DNA of 45,282 nt, from assembly GCA_938092135.1 (NCBI GenBank), contig CALLJL010000031.1:1-45282 (forward strand), written 5' to 3'. Positions 16,642-25,101 of the stretch are shown here, one piece after another. The translations under genes and the position numbers were made by a program. The first letter of the stretch is position 1; the number at the start of each line of letters is the position of its first letter. The notes beneath the pieces are model-generated. The model worked only from the letters and a program-made list of their open reading frames with translations. It made no database searches and was not told the DNA's origin. This DNA comes from an uncultured bacterium (lineage in GTDB: Bacteria > Acidobacteriota > Aminicenantia > Aminicenantales > CALLJL01).

Positions 16642-18141
16642 ATGGAAAATAAAGATATTAAAATTATTAAAAATAGATTGCTTTTAGGGCTTATTTCTAT
16701 CTTTTTTAATACCTTTTTCTTAACCGATGTCTGGCCTGTAGCCCTTAAGGCTTCATCTTGGATTCAAGAAATAAAAAAAGAACCTTTAAGCGAGCATTCA
16801 AAGCAATGGCTTGAGGAGGTGGTTCCTTACATTATTACCCCAGCTGAAAAGGAAATTTTTCTGAGCTTACCAAATGAAGAAGAGCGAGGTAAATTTATTG
16901 AAAATTTCTGGAAAAAGAGAGACCCAAATCCAGAAACTCCAGAAAACGAATTTAAAATCGCCTATTATCGGCGAATTGCCTTGGCCAATAAATTTTTTGG
17001 CTATGGAGGAATTCCTGGTTGGAAAACTGATCGGGGCAAAATCTTTATTCTTTTAGGCCCACCTAATGAAATCCAGCATGATTATTTTTATGGGCGGAGC
17101 TCTTTGAGCCAGCCAGGAGCCATTAAAGAGGTCTGGACTTACTGGAATTTGCCCAACCCCAACCTGCCCTATTGCTTGGAATTCACCTTTATTGATGCTT
17201 ACGGCACAGGTGACTTTAAATTAGAAACAAGCCTTGGTTATAGGGATAATATAGCTCTTCCTCTAAATCTTCAGGCTTCCCATGCTTTTTTCGATCAGCT
17301 GGAGTTCCTAGCTGAGTCTCTAAAAAATCCCTTTGAAAAGGCCGAGAGGCTAAGAGAAATAATAACCACCCAGGTAAGCTACGAGCTCGTGCCTTTTATC
17401 TGTGATTTCTTCATCAGAAAAGGTTCAGAAGAAAGTAACCAGGCAATTATTTTCACGAAAATTCCCCTTAATTCTCTTGAATTTAAGTATATTGACGGAA
17501 AGAATAACTATTCGATAACCCTTATGCTTAATATAAGCAATAATTTGGGACAAAAAATCTTCGAAAAGATCCAGAATTTCAATTTCCAAAGCGAAATCAA
17601 AGAAAAGTCTTTAAAGGGAATCCAAATATATTCAATCCCCATAATCATCAATATTCCTCCAGGCGAGTATGGCTTCCATGTTCTTGCGCTTGATAATTTT
17701 TCAGGAAAAATAGGAACATTTCATAAAAAAGTTTTCTCCCCTGATTTCCGAGATGAAAAGTTGGCCTTAAGCAATATCTTCTTGTTTTCGCCGGCCCTTG
17801 ATCAAGAGAAAGGACCAACTAAATATAGATATTTATCCAATGAATTCAAGCCGGATGAGGAAATTACCTTGGAATTAGAAGTTTATAATGTTCAGCTAAA
17901 TCCAGAAACAAAAATAGGGGATTTAACGGTCAAGTTATTATTTTTTAAGGAAAATAAGCTGATCACTTCTTCACCTCCTTTAGAGTATAAACTTTTGAAT
18001 TCAACCGATGCTCAAATAAGAACTTCTCTTCGTCTCCATAATTTCGAGCCAGGCAATTATCGACTTCGAGTTGAAGTCGAGGATAAAATTGCCTCTCTCT
18101 CTTGTTTAAAAGAAATAGAATTAAAAATAGTCTCTAATTAA
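16642..18141 (+). CDS. GWxTD domain-containing protein
   Basis: 499 residues. An N-terminal hydrophobic segment (about 12-34) is a signal peptide or anchor. The GWxTD domain spans about 40-200: ITPAEKEIFLSLPNEEERGKF, FWKKRDPNPETPENEF, then GWKTDRGKIFILLGPPNEI with the signature at 126-130. The C-terminal half is beta-rich (Ig/bacterial-surface-like, ending GNYRLRVEVEDK). The function of the family is not established; it is common in Acidobacteriota, Aminicenantes and Bacteroidetes-related genomes and is usually exported. The start is uncertain because no clear ribosome-binding site precedes ATG 16642. Confidence 0.9.
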   Translation: MENKDIKIIKNRLLLGLISIFFNTFFLTDVWPVALKASSWIQEIKKEPLSEHSKQWLEEVVPYIITPAEKEIFLSLPNEEERGKFIENFWKKRDPNPETPENEFKIAYYRRIALANKFFGYGGIPGWKTDRGKIFILLGPPNEIQHDYFYGRSSLSQPGAIKEVWTYWNLPNPNLPYCLEFTFIDAYGTGDFKLETSLGYRDNIALPLNLQASHAFFDQLEFLAESLKNPFEKAERLREIITTQVSYELVPFICDFFIRKGSEESNQAIIFTKIPLNSLEFKYIDGKNNYSITLMLNISNNLGQKIFEKIQNFNFQSEIKEKSLKGIQIYSIPIIINIPPGEYGFHVLALDNFSGKIGTFHKKVFSPDFRDEKLALSNIFLFSPALDQEKGPTKYRYLSNEFKPDEEITLELEVYNVQLNPETKIGDLTVKLLFFKENKLITSSPPLEYKLLNSTDAQIRTSLRLHNFEPGNYRLRVEVEDKIASLSCLKEIELKIVSN

Positions 18142-18164
18142 AAAATGGTGCCTGCTTACTTATT
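18141..18164 (-). repeat. Dispersed repeat copy (minus orientation)
   Basis: The minus strand reads AATAAGTAAGCAGGCACCAT followed by T-rich DNA, close to the AAATAAGTAAGGYGGTACCA core seen at 22906-22925. It abuts the stop codon of the GWxTD gene. Confidence 0.45.
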
Positions 18165-18298
18165 ACCATAATTAAAAAGCTGATAAATTCTGTTTATTTA
18201 GACATAAATTTAACAGATCTGATTAAAAAAAAAGAAAAGACTAAAGCCCGCGATGGATATACAGAAAGCCATGATGAATAAAATTTCAAGGAGAGGCG

Positions 18299-19219
18299 AT
18301 GATGAAAATGCCAAAATTATTTTGGCCCTTAAGGGCCGTTTTCTTGATGCCTGCTTTTATTTTTTTGACTTATCCTCTCATAGCTCAGGAAACCGTCATT
18401 AAAGGTCAGGTTACTGACAAGAATAATAAGCCCCTTGCCAATGCTCAGATAACCTTCCATGATTTATCCAAAGGAACTAAATTCTCAGTCAAAACAAGAA
18501 AGGACGGAACTTATATTAAAATTGGTCTTCCGCCCTCCATTTATAAAGTTACAGTTAGCTCTGAGGGATATTTCTCCTTTGAGACCAATCTGCAGATTGA
18601 TTTTGGCCGGGAACAAATATTCAATTTTATTCTAGAAAAGATGCCACCCAAGCTAGAAGATGACCCTGATTTCAAGCAAGGGATTAAATATTTTGAAGCT
18701 GGACAATATGATTATGCCGTTGCCTCTTTCAAAAGAGCCGCCGAAAAACTACCTGAAAGTATTGAAGCTAATTTTAATTTGGCTATTTGCTACCTTCGAT
18801 TACATAAAGCGGCTGAGGCTATCGACATCTTAGAAAAAATCCTTAATCTAAGAAATGATATTCCCGAGATATACATTGCCCTCGGCGAAGCTTTTTTTAA
18901 CCGCTCTGAAACCGAGAAAGCGATTTCAAGTTTCAGGCGAGCTCTAGAACTTCAGCCCGCTAACTATCGGATTTTCTATGATTTAGGCATAATTTATTAC
19001 AAAATAGACCAGCTGGAAGCAGCCATCACTTCATTTGAACAAGCCTTAAAGCTAAAACCCGAATTTCCCTCGGCCTACTACCAGCTGGGCTTGACCTTTA
19101 TTAAAAAAGGTGATTTTCCCCGGGCGATTGAAGCCTTAGAAAAATTCCTTCAGCTTGAACCTGATGCCAGAGAGGCTTCCCAAGTTAAAATGATTATTGA
19201 AGAATTAAAAAAGAAATAG
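18299..19219 (+). CDS. Carboxypeptidase-regulatory-like plus TPR protein, exported
   Basis: 306 residues. A signal peptide (about 1-30, ending PLIAQE) is followed by a carboxypeptidase-regulatory-like beta-sandwich (about 33-118: VIKGQVTDKNNKPLANAQIT, TRKDGTYIKIGLPPSIYKVTV). From about 122 to 300 there are five TPRs (YDYAVASFKRAAEKLPES, AEAIDILEKILNLR, EKAISSFRRALELQPAN, LEAAITSFEQALKLKPEF, FPRAIEALEKFLQLEPDA). The combination suggests an envelope scaffold. AAGGAGAGG precedes tandem ATGs at 18299 and 18302; either may be used. It lies 157 bp after the GWxTD gene, same strand, possibly the same transcript. Confidence 0.88.
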   Translation: MMKMPKLFWPLRAVFLMPAFIFLTYPLIAQETVIKGQVTDKNNKPLANAQITFHDLSKGTKFSVKTRKDGTYIKIGLPPSIYKVTVSSEGYFSFETNLQIDFGREQIFNFILEKMPPKLEDDPDFKQGIKYFEAGQYDYAVASFKRAAEKLPESIEANFNLAICYLRLHKAAEAIDILEKILNLRNDIPEIYIALGEAFFNRSETEKAISSFRRALELQPANYRIFYDLGIIYYKIDQLEAAITSFEQALKLKPEFPSAYYQLGLTFIKKGDFPRAIEALEKFLQLEPDAREASQVKMIIEELKKK

Positions 19220-19684
19220 TATATACGGAGACAGAAATTAACATCAAAAATTAATAATAAATCTAATTTAACCAAGAATTTAACCTAAACAAGAAATTAA
19301 TAATAAGACACAAATAAGAGATAATATCCATCAGTACATAGCAATAATTTTGAAGAGAATAATCGCTAAGATAAAGGGAATTCCAATGCAGCCATTAACG
19401 AAAAAAGAGGAAATAAGCAAGATGGCACCATTGAGGTGACACATCCCAAGCATTCTCATAATTCTCAAAAGGTATATAACCACCATCGCTTTCGAACCAA
19501 ACTTGATTAGCCTCCGCCTAGTCGTCGATCAGGTTGCTGATCCTGGCTACTGGAATTGCAGCTTTATCAAAACTTTTGGCCATAGATCTTTCAGGCGATA
19601 CTTAATGGATACTCTGTCAGGATCAATCGCTTTTTTAAAATTAAACGATTCATTGACTTAATGAAAGAAACCACGGCTAATCAT
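19220..19684. other. Spacer with a repeat copy and a coding relic
   Basis: A 465-bp stretch between converging genes. At 19409-19430 GGAAATAAGCAAGATGGCACCA is another copy of the dispersed repeat, followed by GAGGTGACAC. On the minus strand 19583-19395 reads MAKSFDKAAIPVARISNLIDD, then an in-frame TAG (19518-19520), then AEANQVWFESDGGYIPFENY and a tail ending TAA 19395-19397. That tail is formed by the repeat. A second frame just upstream reads AIDPDRVSIKYRLKDLW. This looks like a degraded minus-strand gene. No family recognised. Confidence 0.35.
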
Positions 19685-21055
19685 TTAGCCGGCGATGATT
19701 GTCCGATTTCGGCCCATTTCTTTGGCCTTATAAAGGCCTGCATCCGCCTGCTGAATCAAAGCGCCCATATCACTAACCTTTTCTGAAGGATAGCTGGCCA
19801 CTCCGGCGCTAAAAGTGACTTTCAAATCAAAAGCACCGTACTGTAATCGCAATGTTTCCACCATAATTCTTAATTTCTCCATAATCTGATAGGTGTCAAT
19901 AGCTGAAGCCCCATTGAAAACCAAAAGAAATTCTTCACCGCCATACCTAATGACCAGATCAGAAACCCGGACGTTTTGAGAAAAAATACTAGCCATTGTC
20001 TTTAAAACAAAATCGCCTGCTTGATGTCCGTAGGTGTCATTGATTTTCTTGAAGTGATCAATATCCACCATGGCCACCGAAAGCGGCATTCGGTGACGCT
20101 TTGATCGCTCAAATTCTTCGTTCAAGCGCCTTAGCCCGAATCGGCGGTTAAGCACCCCAGTAAGTTCATCTATGGCCGCCATCACTTCCAGCCTTTTCAT
20201 AATTAGGGCATTGTAAATGAATGGAGTCGCCTGCTGAATAAAATTTCTGGCTTCGAGACTAACAAAATCTCGCTTGAAAGGCTCCATGGAAATCAGCCCG
20301 CAAACCCCGACATTTTCATTTTGATATTTAAGAGGAATTAGGGCTACGTATCGTGGATCAATCTGAGCAACCCCAATGTTGAGATGAATCGCATCACCCT
20401 CGATTGCAGATACAATCAGCGGCTTTTCCTGTCTAAATAATTCGTGCCATAGGTTTTCCTTAAGATGGTCTTTCTTTATCTCCACAAACTGACTTTTTAC
20501 TAGGTTCATCTCTCCCCTTTCTAAAACTAAAAGAAAACTTCCTTGACCACCAAAATAATCACTGAAAGTATCCAGGATGACCCCGGCTACATCCTCCAGC
20601 TTAAGACTGCGTTTCAGCTTATCCAGAAAAATGTCTGTGGTTCTTTCGACCTCCATAAAATTGACCACCGTAGAAATTAGATTATTAAAATCAGCTGATA
20701 TCTCACCTAAAATATCCTTGGAAAAGGTATCAGCATAGCAATCCTCGGCCTGAAAGATTTCAGCCGAAGCAGGAGCAGCTCTACATACTTCAAGTTTTTC
20801 TTGGAAAAAAGCCATTCTGGAGGAAAGCTCAGAGAGAAATCTATGGGCCACCCCACGAAAAATTAAATAATTACAAAAGCCAACTATCAATCCAGCAATA
20901 ACGCACATTAAAAAATAAAGGGGTGTTAGAACCTTGCTGGCCGGCAATTGGAGGAGCCACAGGGTGAAAAAAGGAAATATTAAACCCATTAGGAGCCCGA
21001 AGCCCAACATAAAAATCACCTGGTCCTTTACTACACTCCCCGTAATGCTCTTCAT
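19685..21055 (-). CDS. Membrane diguanylate cyclase with GAF-like sensor
   Basis: 456 residues. Makes cyclic-di-GMP from two GTP. Two transmembrane segments (about 13-35 and 43-68) are followed by a cytoplasmic linker, a GAF-like domain (about 150-290, PLKYQNENVGVCGLISM, FIQQATPFIYNAL), and a complete GGDEF domain (300-455). The active site is RYGGEEFLLVF, with DIDHFKKINDTYGHQAGD upstream. The inhibitory I-site RVSD stands exactly five residues before GGEEF, so product feedback is likely. AGGAGGGAGCG precedes ATG. No EAL domain and no partner gene adjacent; it stands alone between a spacer and the divergent peptidase gene. Confidence 0.95.
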   Translation of the reverse strand: MKSITGSVVKDQVIFMLGFGLLMGLIFPFFTLWLLQLPASKVLTPLYFLMCVIAGLIVGFCNYLIFRGVAHRFLSELSSRMAFFQEKLEVCRAAPASAEIFQAEDCYADTFSKDILGEISADFNNLISTVVNFMEVERTTDIFLDKLKRSLKLEDVAGVILDTFSDYFGGQGSFLLVLERGEMNLVKSQFVEIKKDHLKENLWHELFRQEKPLIVSAIEGDAIHLNIGVAQIDPRYVALIPLKYQNENVGVCGLISMEPFKRDFVSLEARNFIQQATPFIYNALIMKRLEVMAAIDELTGVLNRRFGLRRLNEEFERSKRHRMPLSVAMVDIDHFKKINDTYGHQAGDFVLKTMASIFSQNVRVSDLVIRYGGEEFLLVFNGASAIDTYQIMEKLRIMVETLRLQYGAFDLKVTFSAGVASYPSEKVSDMGALIQQADAGLYKAKEMGRNRTIIAG

Positions 21056-21374
21056 CGCTCCCTCCTTTCTTAGTCAAGACAACTATTCCTAAAATTATAT
21101 TTAAAAAAAAGGCGAAAACAATCTTTTATATCCTTTGCTTCATAATTTTGCCGAAGGTTAGCTCTTGAGCAATAAGCCTCCTTTCCTCCCTTTTTTAACT
21201 CAAAAAATTCTTGAAATTATTTACCTTTAATCCCAGTAAAAATTCTGCCAATATCTCCAGTAGGGGAGTCGGAAAAAATTTTTAATTATTTTCTTTTTTT
21301 ATTATATAATTTGCGGACATTATGGTTGATGAGGAAAATATTGCCTTTTAAATAGCCCGGGTATGAAAAATTGA
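21056..21374. other. Divergent spacer with a weak promoter for the peptidase gene
   Basis: A 319-bp AT-rich spacer. On the plus strand TATAAT lies at 21305-21310 with a poor -35 (TTAATT, 21282-21287, 17-bp spacing), pointing at the M24 peptidase. No ORF or hairpin that I would defend is present. Confidence 0.4.
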
Positions 21375-21422
21375 TTGAAATTTTATAATCTTCTTACTGA
21401 CTTACTGAAGGGAGGAGCGATT

Positions 21423-22781
21423 TTGAAAGAGAAAAGACAAATATTTTTTGTTTGGTTAATTTTTTTGCTGTTACCACTAAGTCTTAATTCAGAAGAGCTT
21501 ATCTTTAGTAAGGCAGAATTCGCCCATCGCCGGCAGAAGCTAATGGCCCGCATTCCTGATGGAGTAGCCATTATCCTAGGAGCTCAGCCAACGACAGGTT
21601 ATCGCGAATTTTTCCAGAATAATGATTTCTTTTATTACAGCGGAGTTGAAATTCCTAACGCCATTCTGCTCATTGATGGCCATCGAAGGGAAAGTCTCCT
21701 CTTTTCGACCATTACTGAGACGGCTGCCCGCAATGAAGGTATCAGCCTAAACCTTGTTCGAAATCCTCAAGAAGTGACCGGAATAGAAAGAATATTCCCT
21801 ATTGAACAGTTTCCAAGCTATCTTACTCGTCTGGCCAACCAAGGATATGTCTTTTACACTTCCTTTAAGCCGGAGGAGTTACCTCGCGAATGCAGTCAGG
21901 AAAAATTCAATATTCTTTACAATAACATGATGCTTAACCCCTGGGATGGTCGCCTCACCAGGGAACTTCAGTTCATAGCCCACCTCAAGCAGCGCTTCCC
22001 TCAAACCGAGGTAAAAGACTGTTCTTCCTTTATTTGGGAACAGAGACAGATTAAATCGCCGGCCGAGATTGATCTGCTCCGTCAGGTCGCCAAAATTGGG
22101 GTCGAGGCGCACCTTGAAATGATGAAGGCTACCAGGGTTGGGGCTTATGAATATGAGCTGGCCGCGGCCTTCGAGTATGCCTGCCGAAAAAGAGGGGCTG
22201 ATTTGGCCTATTACGTCATCATTAGCTCAGGCGAAAATCATCCTTATCTTCATTACTATAAACATGACCGGCTTCTCCAGGATGGCGATTTTCTCGTGGT
22301 CGATGCCGGCCCTGACTTTAAATATTATGATGTTGATATCTCAGCTTCTTATCCGGCCAATGGAAAATTTACTCCTCGCCAGAGAGAAATCTATGAGGCC
22401 TGTCTGGCTATTCAAAGAGCCTGCCTTGAGGTTTATCGTCCAGGAATTACCTGTGAACAGGTTCAGGAAGAGGTCAGAAAAATTCTGATTAAAAAGGGTC
22501 ATGATGTCGAAAAAGATCTTTTTAAAATCAGAACCATGCAGGGAGGATGCAGCCATTATGTAGGAATGGCAGTTCATGATGTCGGCGGAAGCCCCCGCGG
22601 TCCGCTACAGCCAGGTATGGTTTTTGCCTGCGATATATACGCCGTTTTTCCTGCAGAAAAACTCGGAGTGCGGATCGAGGATACTGTGGTCATTACTGAA
22701 AGGGGATGTGAAAACTTAACCAAGGACTTACCTCGAGAGATTGCTGAGATTGAGGCCATTATGGCTAAGGCTAAGCACTGA
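21423..22781 (+). CDS. pepP: Secreted M24B peptidase (Xaa-Pro aminopeptidase)
   Basis: 452 residues from TTG 21423, chosen because GGGAGG lies 7 nt upstream and the protein then begins with a clean signal peptide (MKEKRQIFFVWLIFLLLPLSLNS). The frame is open back to TTG 21375. N-terminal aminopeptidase-P domain (about 30-170), then the pita-bread M24 domain with metal ligands: Asp in VVDAGPD and Asp in YDVDISASYP, His in GMAVHDVGG, and Glu in VRIEDTVV. The other usual Glu (in TxEPG of the family) is replaced by Asp in MVFACDIYAVF. The role is removal of residues before proline from peptides in the periplasm. It lies near a serine hydrolase and a TonB receptor, a peptide-use setting. Confidence 0.92.
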   Translation: MKEKRQIFFVWLIFLLLPLSLNSEELIFSKAEFAHRRQKLMARIPDGVAIILGAQPTTGYREFFQNNDFFYYSGVEIPNAILLIDGHRRESLLFSTITETAARNEGISLNLVRNPQEVTGIERIFPIEQFPSYLTRLANQGYVFYTSFKPEELPRECSQEKFNILYNNMMLNPWDGRLTRELQFIAHLKQRFPQTEVKDCSSFIWEQRQIKSPAEIDLLRQVAKIGVEAHLEMMKATRVGAYEYELAAAFEYACRKRGADLAYYVIISSGENHPYLHYYKHDRLLQDGDFLVVDAGPDFKYYDVDISASYPANGKFTPRQREIYEACLAIQRACLEVYRPGITCEQVQEEVRKILIKKGHDVEKDLFKIRTMQGGCSHYVGMAVHDVGGSPRGPLQPGMVFACDIYAVFPAEKLGVRIEDTVVITERGCENLTKDLPREIAEIEAIMAKAKH

Positions 22782-22861
22782 TCCTGTCTTAAAACTAAAC
22801 TTATTCAAAATAAGCTAATCAGGAAATTCAAATGGAAGGATAAGTTTCTTAAAAAATCGAT

Positions 22862-22962
22862 AAATAAGGGAGGCGTCACCAATTAAAACCAATTAAAAAA
22901 TAGGGAAATAAGTAAGGCGGTACCAATTAGAATTTCCAAAGGCGGTACCAATTAGAATTTCC
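22862..22962 (+). repeat. GGTACC-type repeat cluster with 24-bp tandem copies
   Basis: AAATAAGGGAGGCGTCACCAATTA (22862) is followed by AAATAAGTAAGGCGGTACCA (22906-22925). The unit AAGGCGGTACCAATTAGAATTTCC occurs at 22914-22937 and again at 22939-22962. The second copy runs into the last codons of the serine hydrolase on the minus strand: that gene's stop codon and final three residues lie in repeat sequence. Same family as the cluster at 5040-5207. Confidence 0.75.
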
Positions 22963-24901
22963 AGCCTAAAAGGTTCCAGGTGCTGAAAACCCAGAGCATA
23001 ATAATCCCGGCAATCAGGATTAAAGAATAATGCCATCGGCCACAGCCTGTATAATACCGACGCCACCACAGCCCAAAACAGAAAATAAAAGCAATAAAAA
23101 GAAAAAGAATGGAAATTATCGGCAAAGCAAATAAAACCTTGAAAGCCGGGGTAACTCCATACATCAAACTGGCTTCATTGGAAATCAGACTGAATAAGGC
23201 TAAAAGAAAAATTAACTGCAGGACAGCGGCTATTCCCAAGGCCCATCGAGCTGCTGGTTTCCTTTTGATTTCGAGTCTTGGCCGCCGGCAGATACGTCGT
23301 AAAAAGGCGCTTATAGGCCAAATTAAAAAAGATAATAGCAAAAGGGTACAAATAATGACTATGAAAAAGACAAAATTTTTCTTTTCATACCAGCGAGCTT
23401 TTATCCCGATCATGAAGGGATACTCGTTAAAATAAAGATAACGCACTTGGCCTCTTTCGTCCTTGCCAAAAAGTAAGCGACCGGAACCATCGACCTCTTT
23501 AAATAAATATGGTTCAATTTCTATCCACTGGCGGCTTCCAAGCCCCGCAGGAAAGGCAACATATAATCTGTTTTGAGGCAACACCGAAACCGATACCTGG
23601 GAAAAAATCGACAAAGCCTTATAAAATTTAGTGAAGACAGCCCGACTAAAAAAATAACTGCCCACAAGCTCCTTAGCTCTTTGCTGGAAATCAGACAATG
23701 GCTCTGGTTCCGGTGAAATTGGTTTGGGAAAATAACGTTCAAGAAAAGATTCAAGAAGGTGCTTTCTCAGATCGCTTTTGGCCCCGCCGGTATTCATGGA
23801 TACGAAATAACCCATGTTGTATTCAGGGAAAAGAACAAGCTGGGAATGAAAATAGATGGTATCACCCCCATGCTCAATCATTCTCAACCCATTCCAGGTC
23901 TTTTCCCAGAAGCCATGGGCATTGCCATCGAGCCGGGGGTGGGCTGAAAAAAGCCTCGAGTGCATCAACCTGGCTGTTTCCTCTTGCAAAATTCTTTTTT
24001 CTCCAAGGTGACCGTTCTGGAGATGGGCAATCATAAATTTGGCCATATCGATGGCTGTTGAACTCATCGAGCCTGCTGGATAAAGGCCATTAAAAAGCTC
24101 AAAATCATGCTCCACAAAGACCCCTCTTTTAAAAGTATATCCTTTAGACATAAAGGGAGATAAATTTTCCGGGAGGGGTTCGCGGAAAGTACTCATGGTC
24201 ATACCGAGAGGGTCAAAGATATACTTTTCAACATAGTCTTCAAATTTTTCACCCGAAACGATCTCCACCAAATAGCCAGCGAGAGCTGTACCATAGTTCG
24301 AGTAAGCCGTAATTTTTCCTGGAGGAAAAGCTCTCCAGGGCATATTGCGAGCCAGATAATCTTCTAAGGAAATCAGATCTTGAGGACGCCGGGCCAACAT
24401 TGAGCCAATGACTTCTTCAAAGCCAGGGGTATGGGACATAAGATTAGCTACAGTAATTGGTTCTGGATAAGTATCGGGAAACTTAAATTTGGCTAAATAT
24501 TTGTTAACATCATCATTTAAACTAATTTTACCCTGCTCGACGAGCTGCATCAAAGCTGTCCAAGTAATCAATTTGGAGACAGAGCCAGGACGAAAGAGAG
24601 TCTTATCGGGTTCAACCGGTTTTCTATTTTTAACGTCAGCAAAACCATAGCCTTTGGCTAGCAGAATTTCTCCATCTTTAACAAAGCTAAAGGTGACTCC
24701 GGCAATGTTCCCTGCCTTAAGTTCAGCCGAAATAAGGCCATCGATAAAAGCTTCTAAACTGGCCCGTTCTATAACCGGGGTATTCGATGGAAGACCGGCC
24801 AGCTCATTTTTCTCACCTCCCTCGAGCTTGAAATGAAAAAAGTAAAAAGCAAAAATAGCCGACAACAGCCAGACAAACTTCAGGAAACGGAAATTTTTCA
24901 T
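22952..24901 (-). CDS. Serine hydrolase, class C beta-lactamase-like, with C-terminal membrane domain
   Basis: 649 residues. After a signal/anchor segment (7-25) comes a penicillin-binding-protein-like alpha/beta domain (about 45-395) with the full motif set: S107-V-S-K110, Y200-S-N202 and MIEHGGDT (the KTG-equivalent HGG). A beta-rich linker (about 410-525) leads to four transmembrane helices (about 525-645). Such proteins are usually esterases, D-amino-acid or peptide hydrolases, not resistance enzymes; the substrate cannot be told. AAGGAG precedes ATG. It follows the TonB receptor on the same strand by 200 bp. Its last codons lie inside a tandem repeat. Confidence 0.93.
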   Translation of the reverse strand: MKNFRFLKFVWLLSAIFAFYFFHFKLEGGEKNELAGLPSNTPVIERASLEAFIDGLISAELKAGNIAGVTFSFVKDGEILLAKGYGFADVKNRKPVEPDKTLFRPGSVSKLITWTALMQLVEQGKISLNDDVNKYLAKFKFPDTYPEPITVANLMSHTPGFEEVIGSMLARRPQDLISLEDYLARNMPWRAFPPGKITAYSNYGTALAGYLVEIVSGEKFEDYVEKYIFDPLGMTMSTFREPLPENLSPFMSKGYTFKRGVFVEHDFELFNGLYPAGSMSSTAIDMAKFMIAHLQNGHLGEKRILQEETARLMHSRLFSAHPRLDGNAHGFWEKTWNGLRMIEHGGDTIYFHSQLVLFPEYNMGYFVSMNTGGAKSDLRKHLLESFLERYFPKPISPEPEPLSDFQQRAKELVGSYFFSRAVFTKFYKALSIFSQVSVSVLPQNRLYVAFPAGLGSRQWIEIEPYLFKEVDGSGRLLFGKDERGQVRYLYFNEYPFMIGIKARWYEKKNFVFFIVIICTLLLLSFLIWPISAFLRRICRRPRLEIKRKPAARWALGIAAVLQLIFLLALFSLISNEASLMYGVTPAFKVLFALPIISILFLFIAFIFCFGLWWRRYYTGCGRWHYSLILIAGIIMLWVFSTWNLLGWKF

Positions 24902-25101
24902 GGCCCATCTCCTTTTCTTGAATTTTTAATTAATTTCACATCGCAAATATTAGAAAGCCATCTCTCTTTTAATCTTAATATCATCCCGCCAAAAATCCAT
25001 TCTTCTTAATTAAGGGCATTTAAAAATTTCAGTTTTAAAAATTTTCAAAGATTGATCATTTATTTTTGATCTTCGGGCTACCTTCCACTCTCTTTCTTTA
25101 T

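Noticed and set aside
21375..21422. TTG 21375 as start of the M24 peptidase.
   Set aside because: No ribosome-binding site; the extension would spoil the signal peptide. TTG 21423 with GGGAGG is better.
22952..24901. Antibiotic-resistance beta-lactamase.
   Set aside because: The SxxK/YSN/HGG set with a C-terminal membrane domain fits environmental serine hydrolases; nothing indicates drug resistance.
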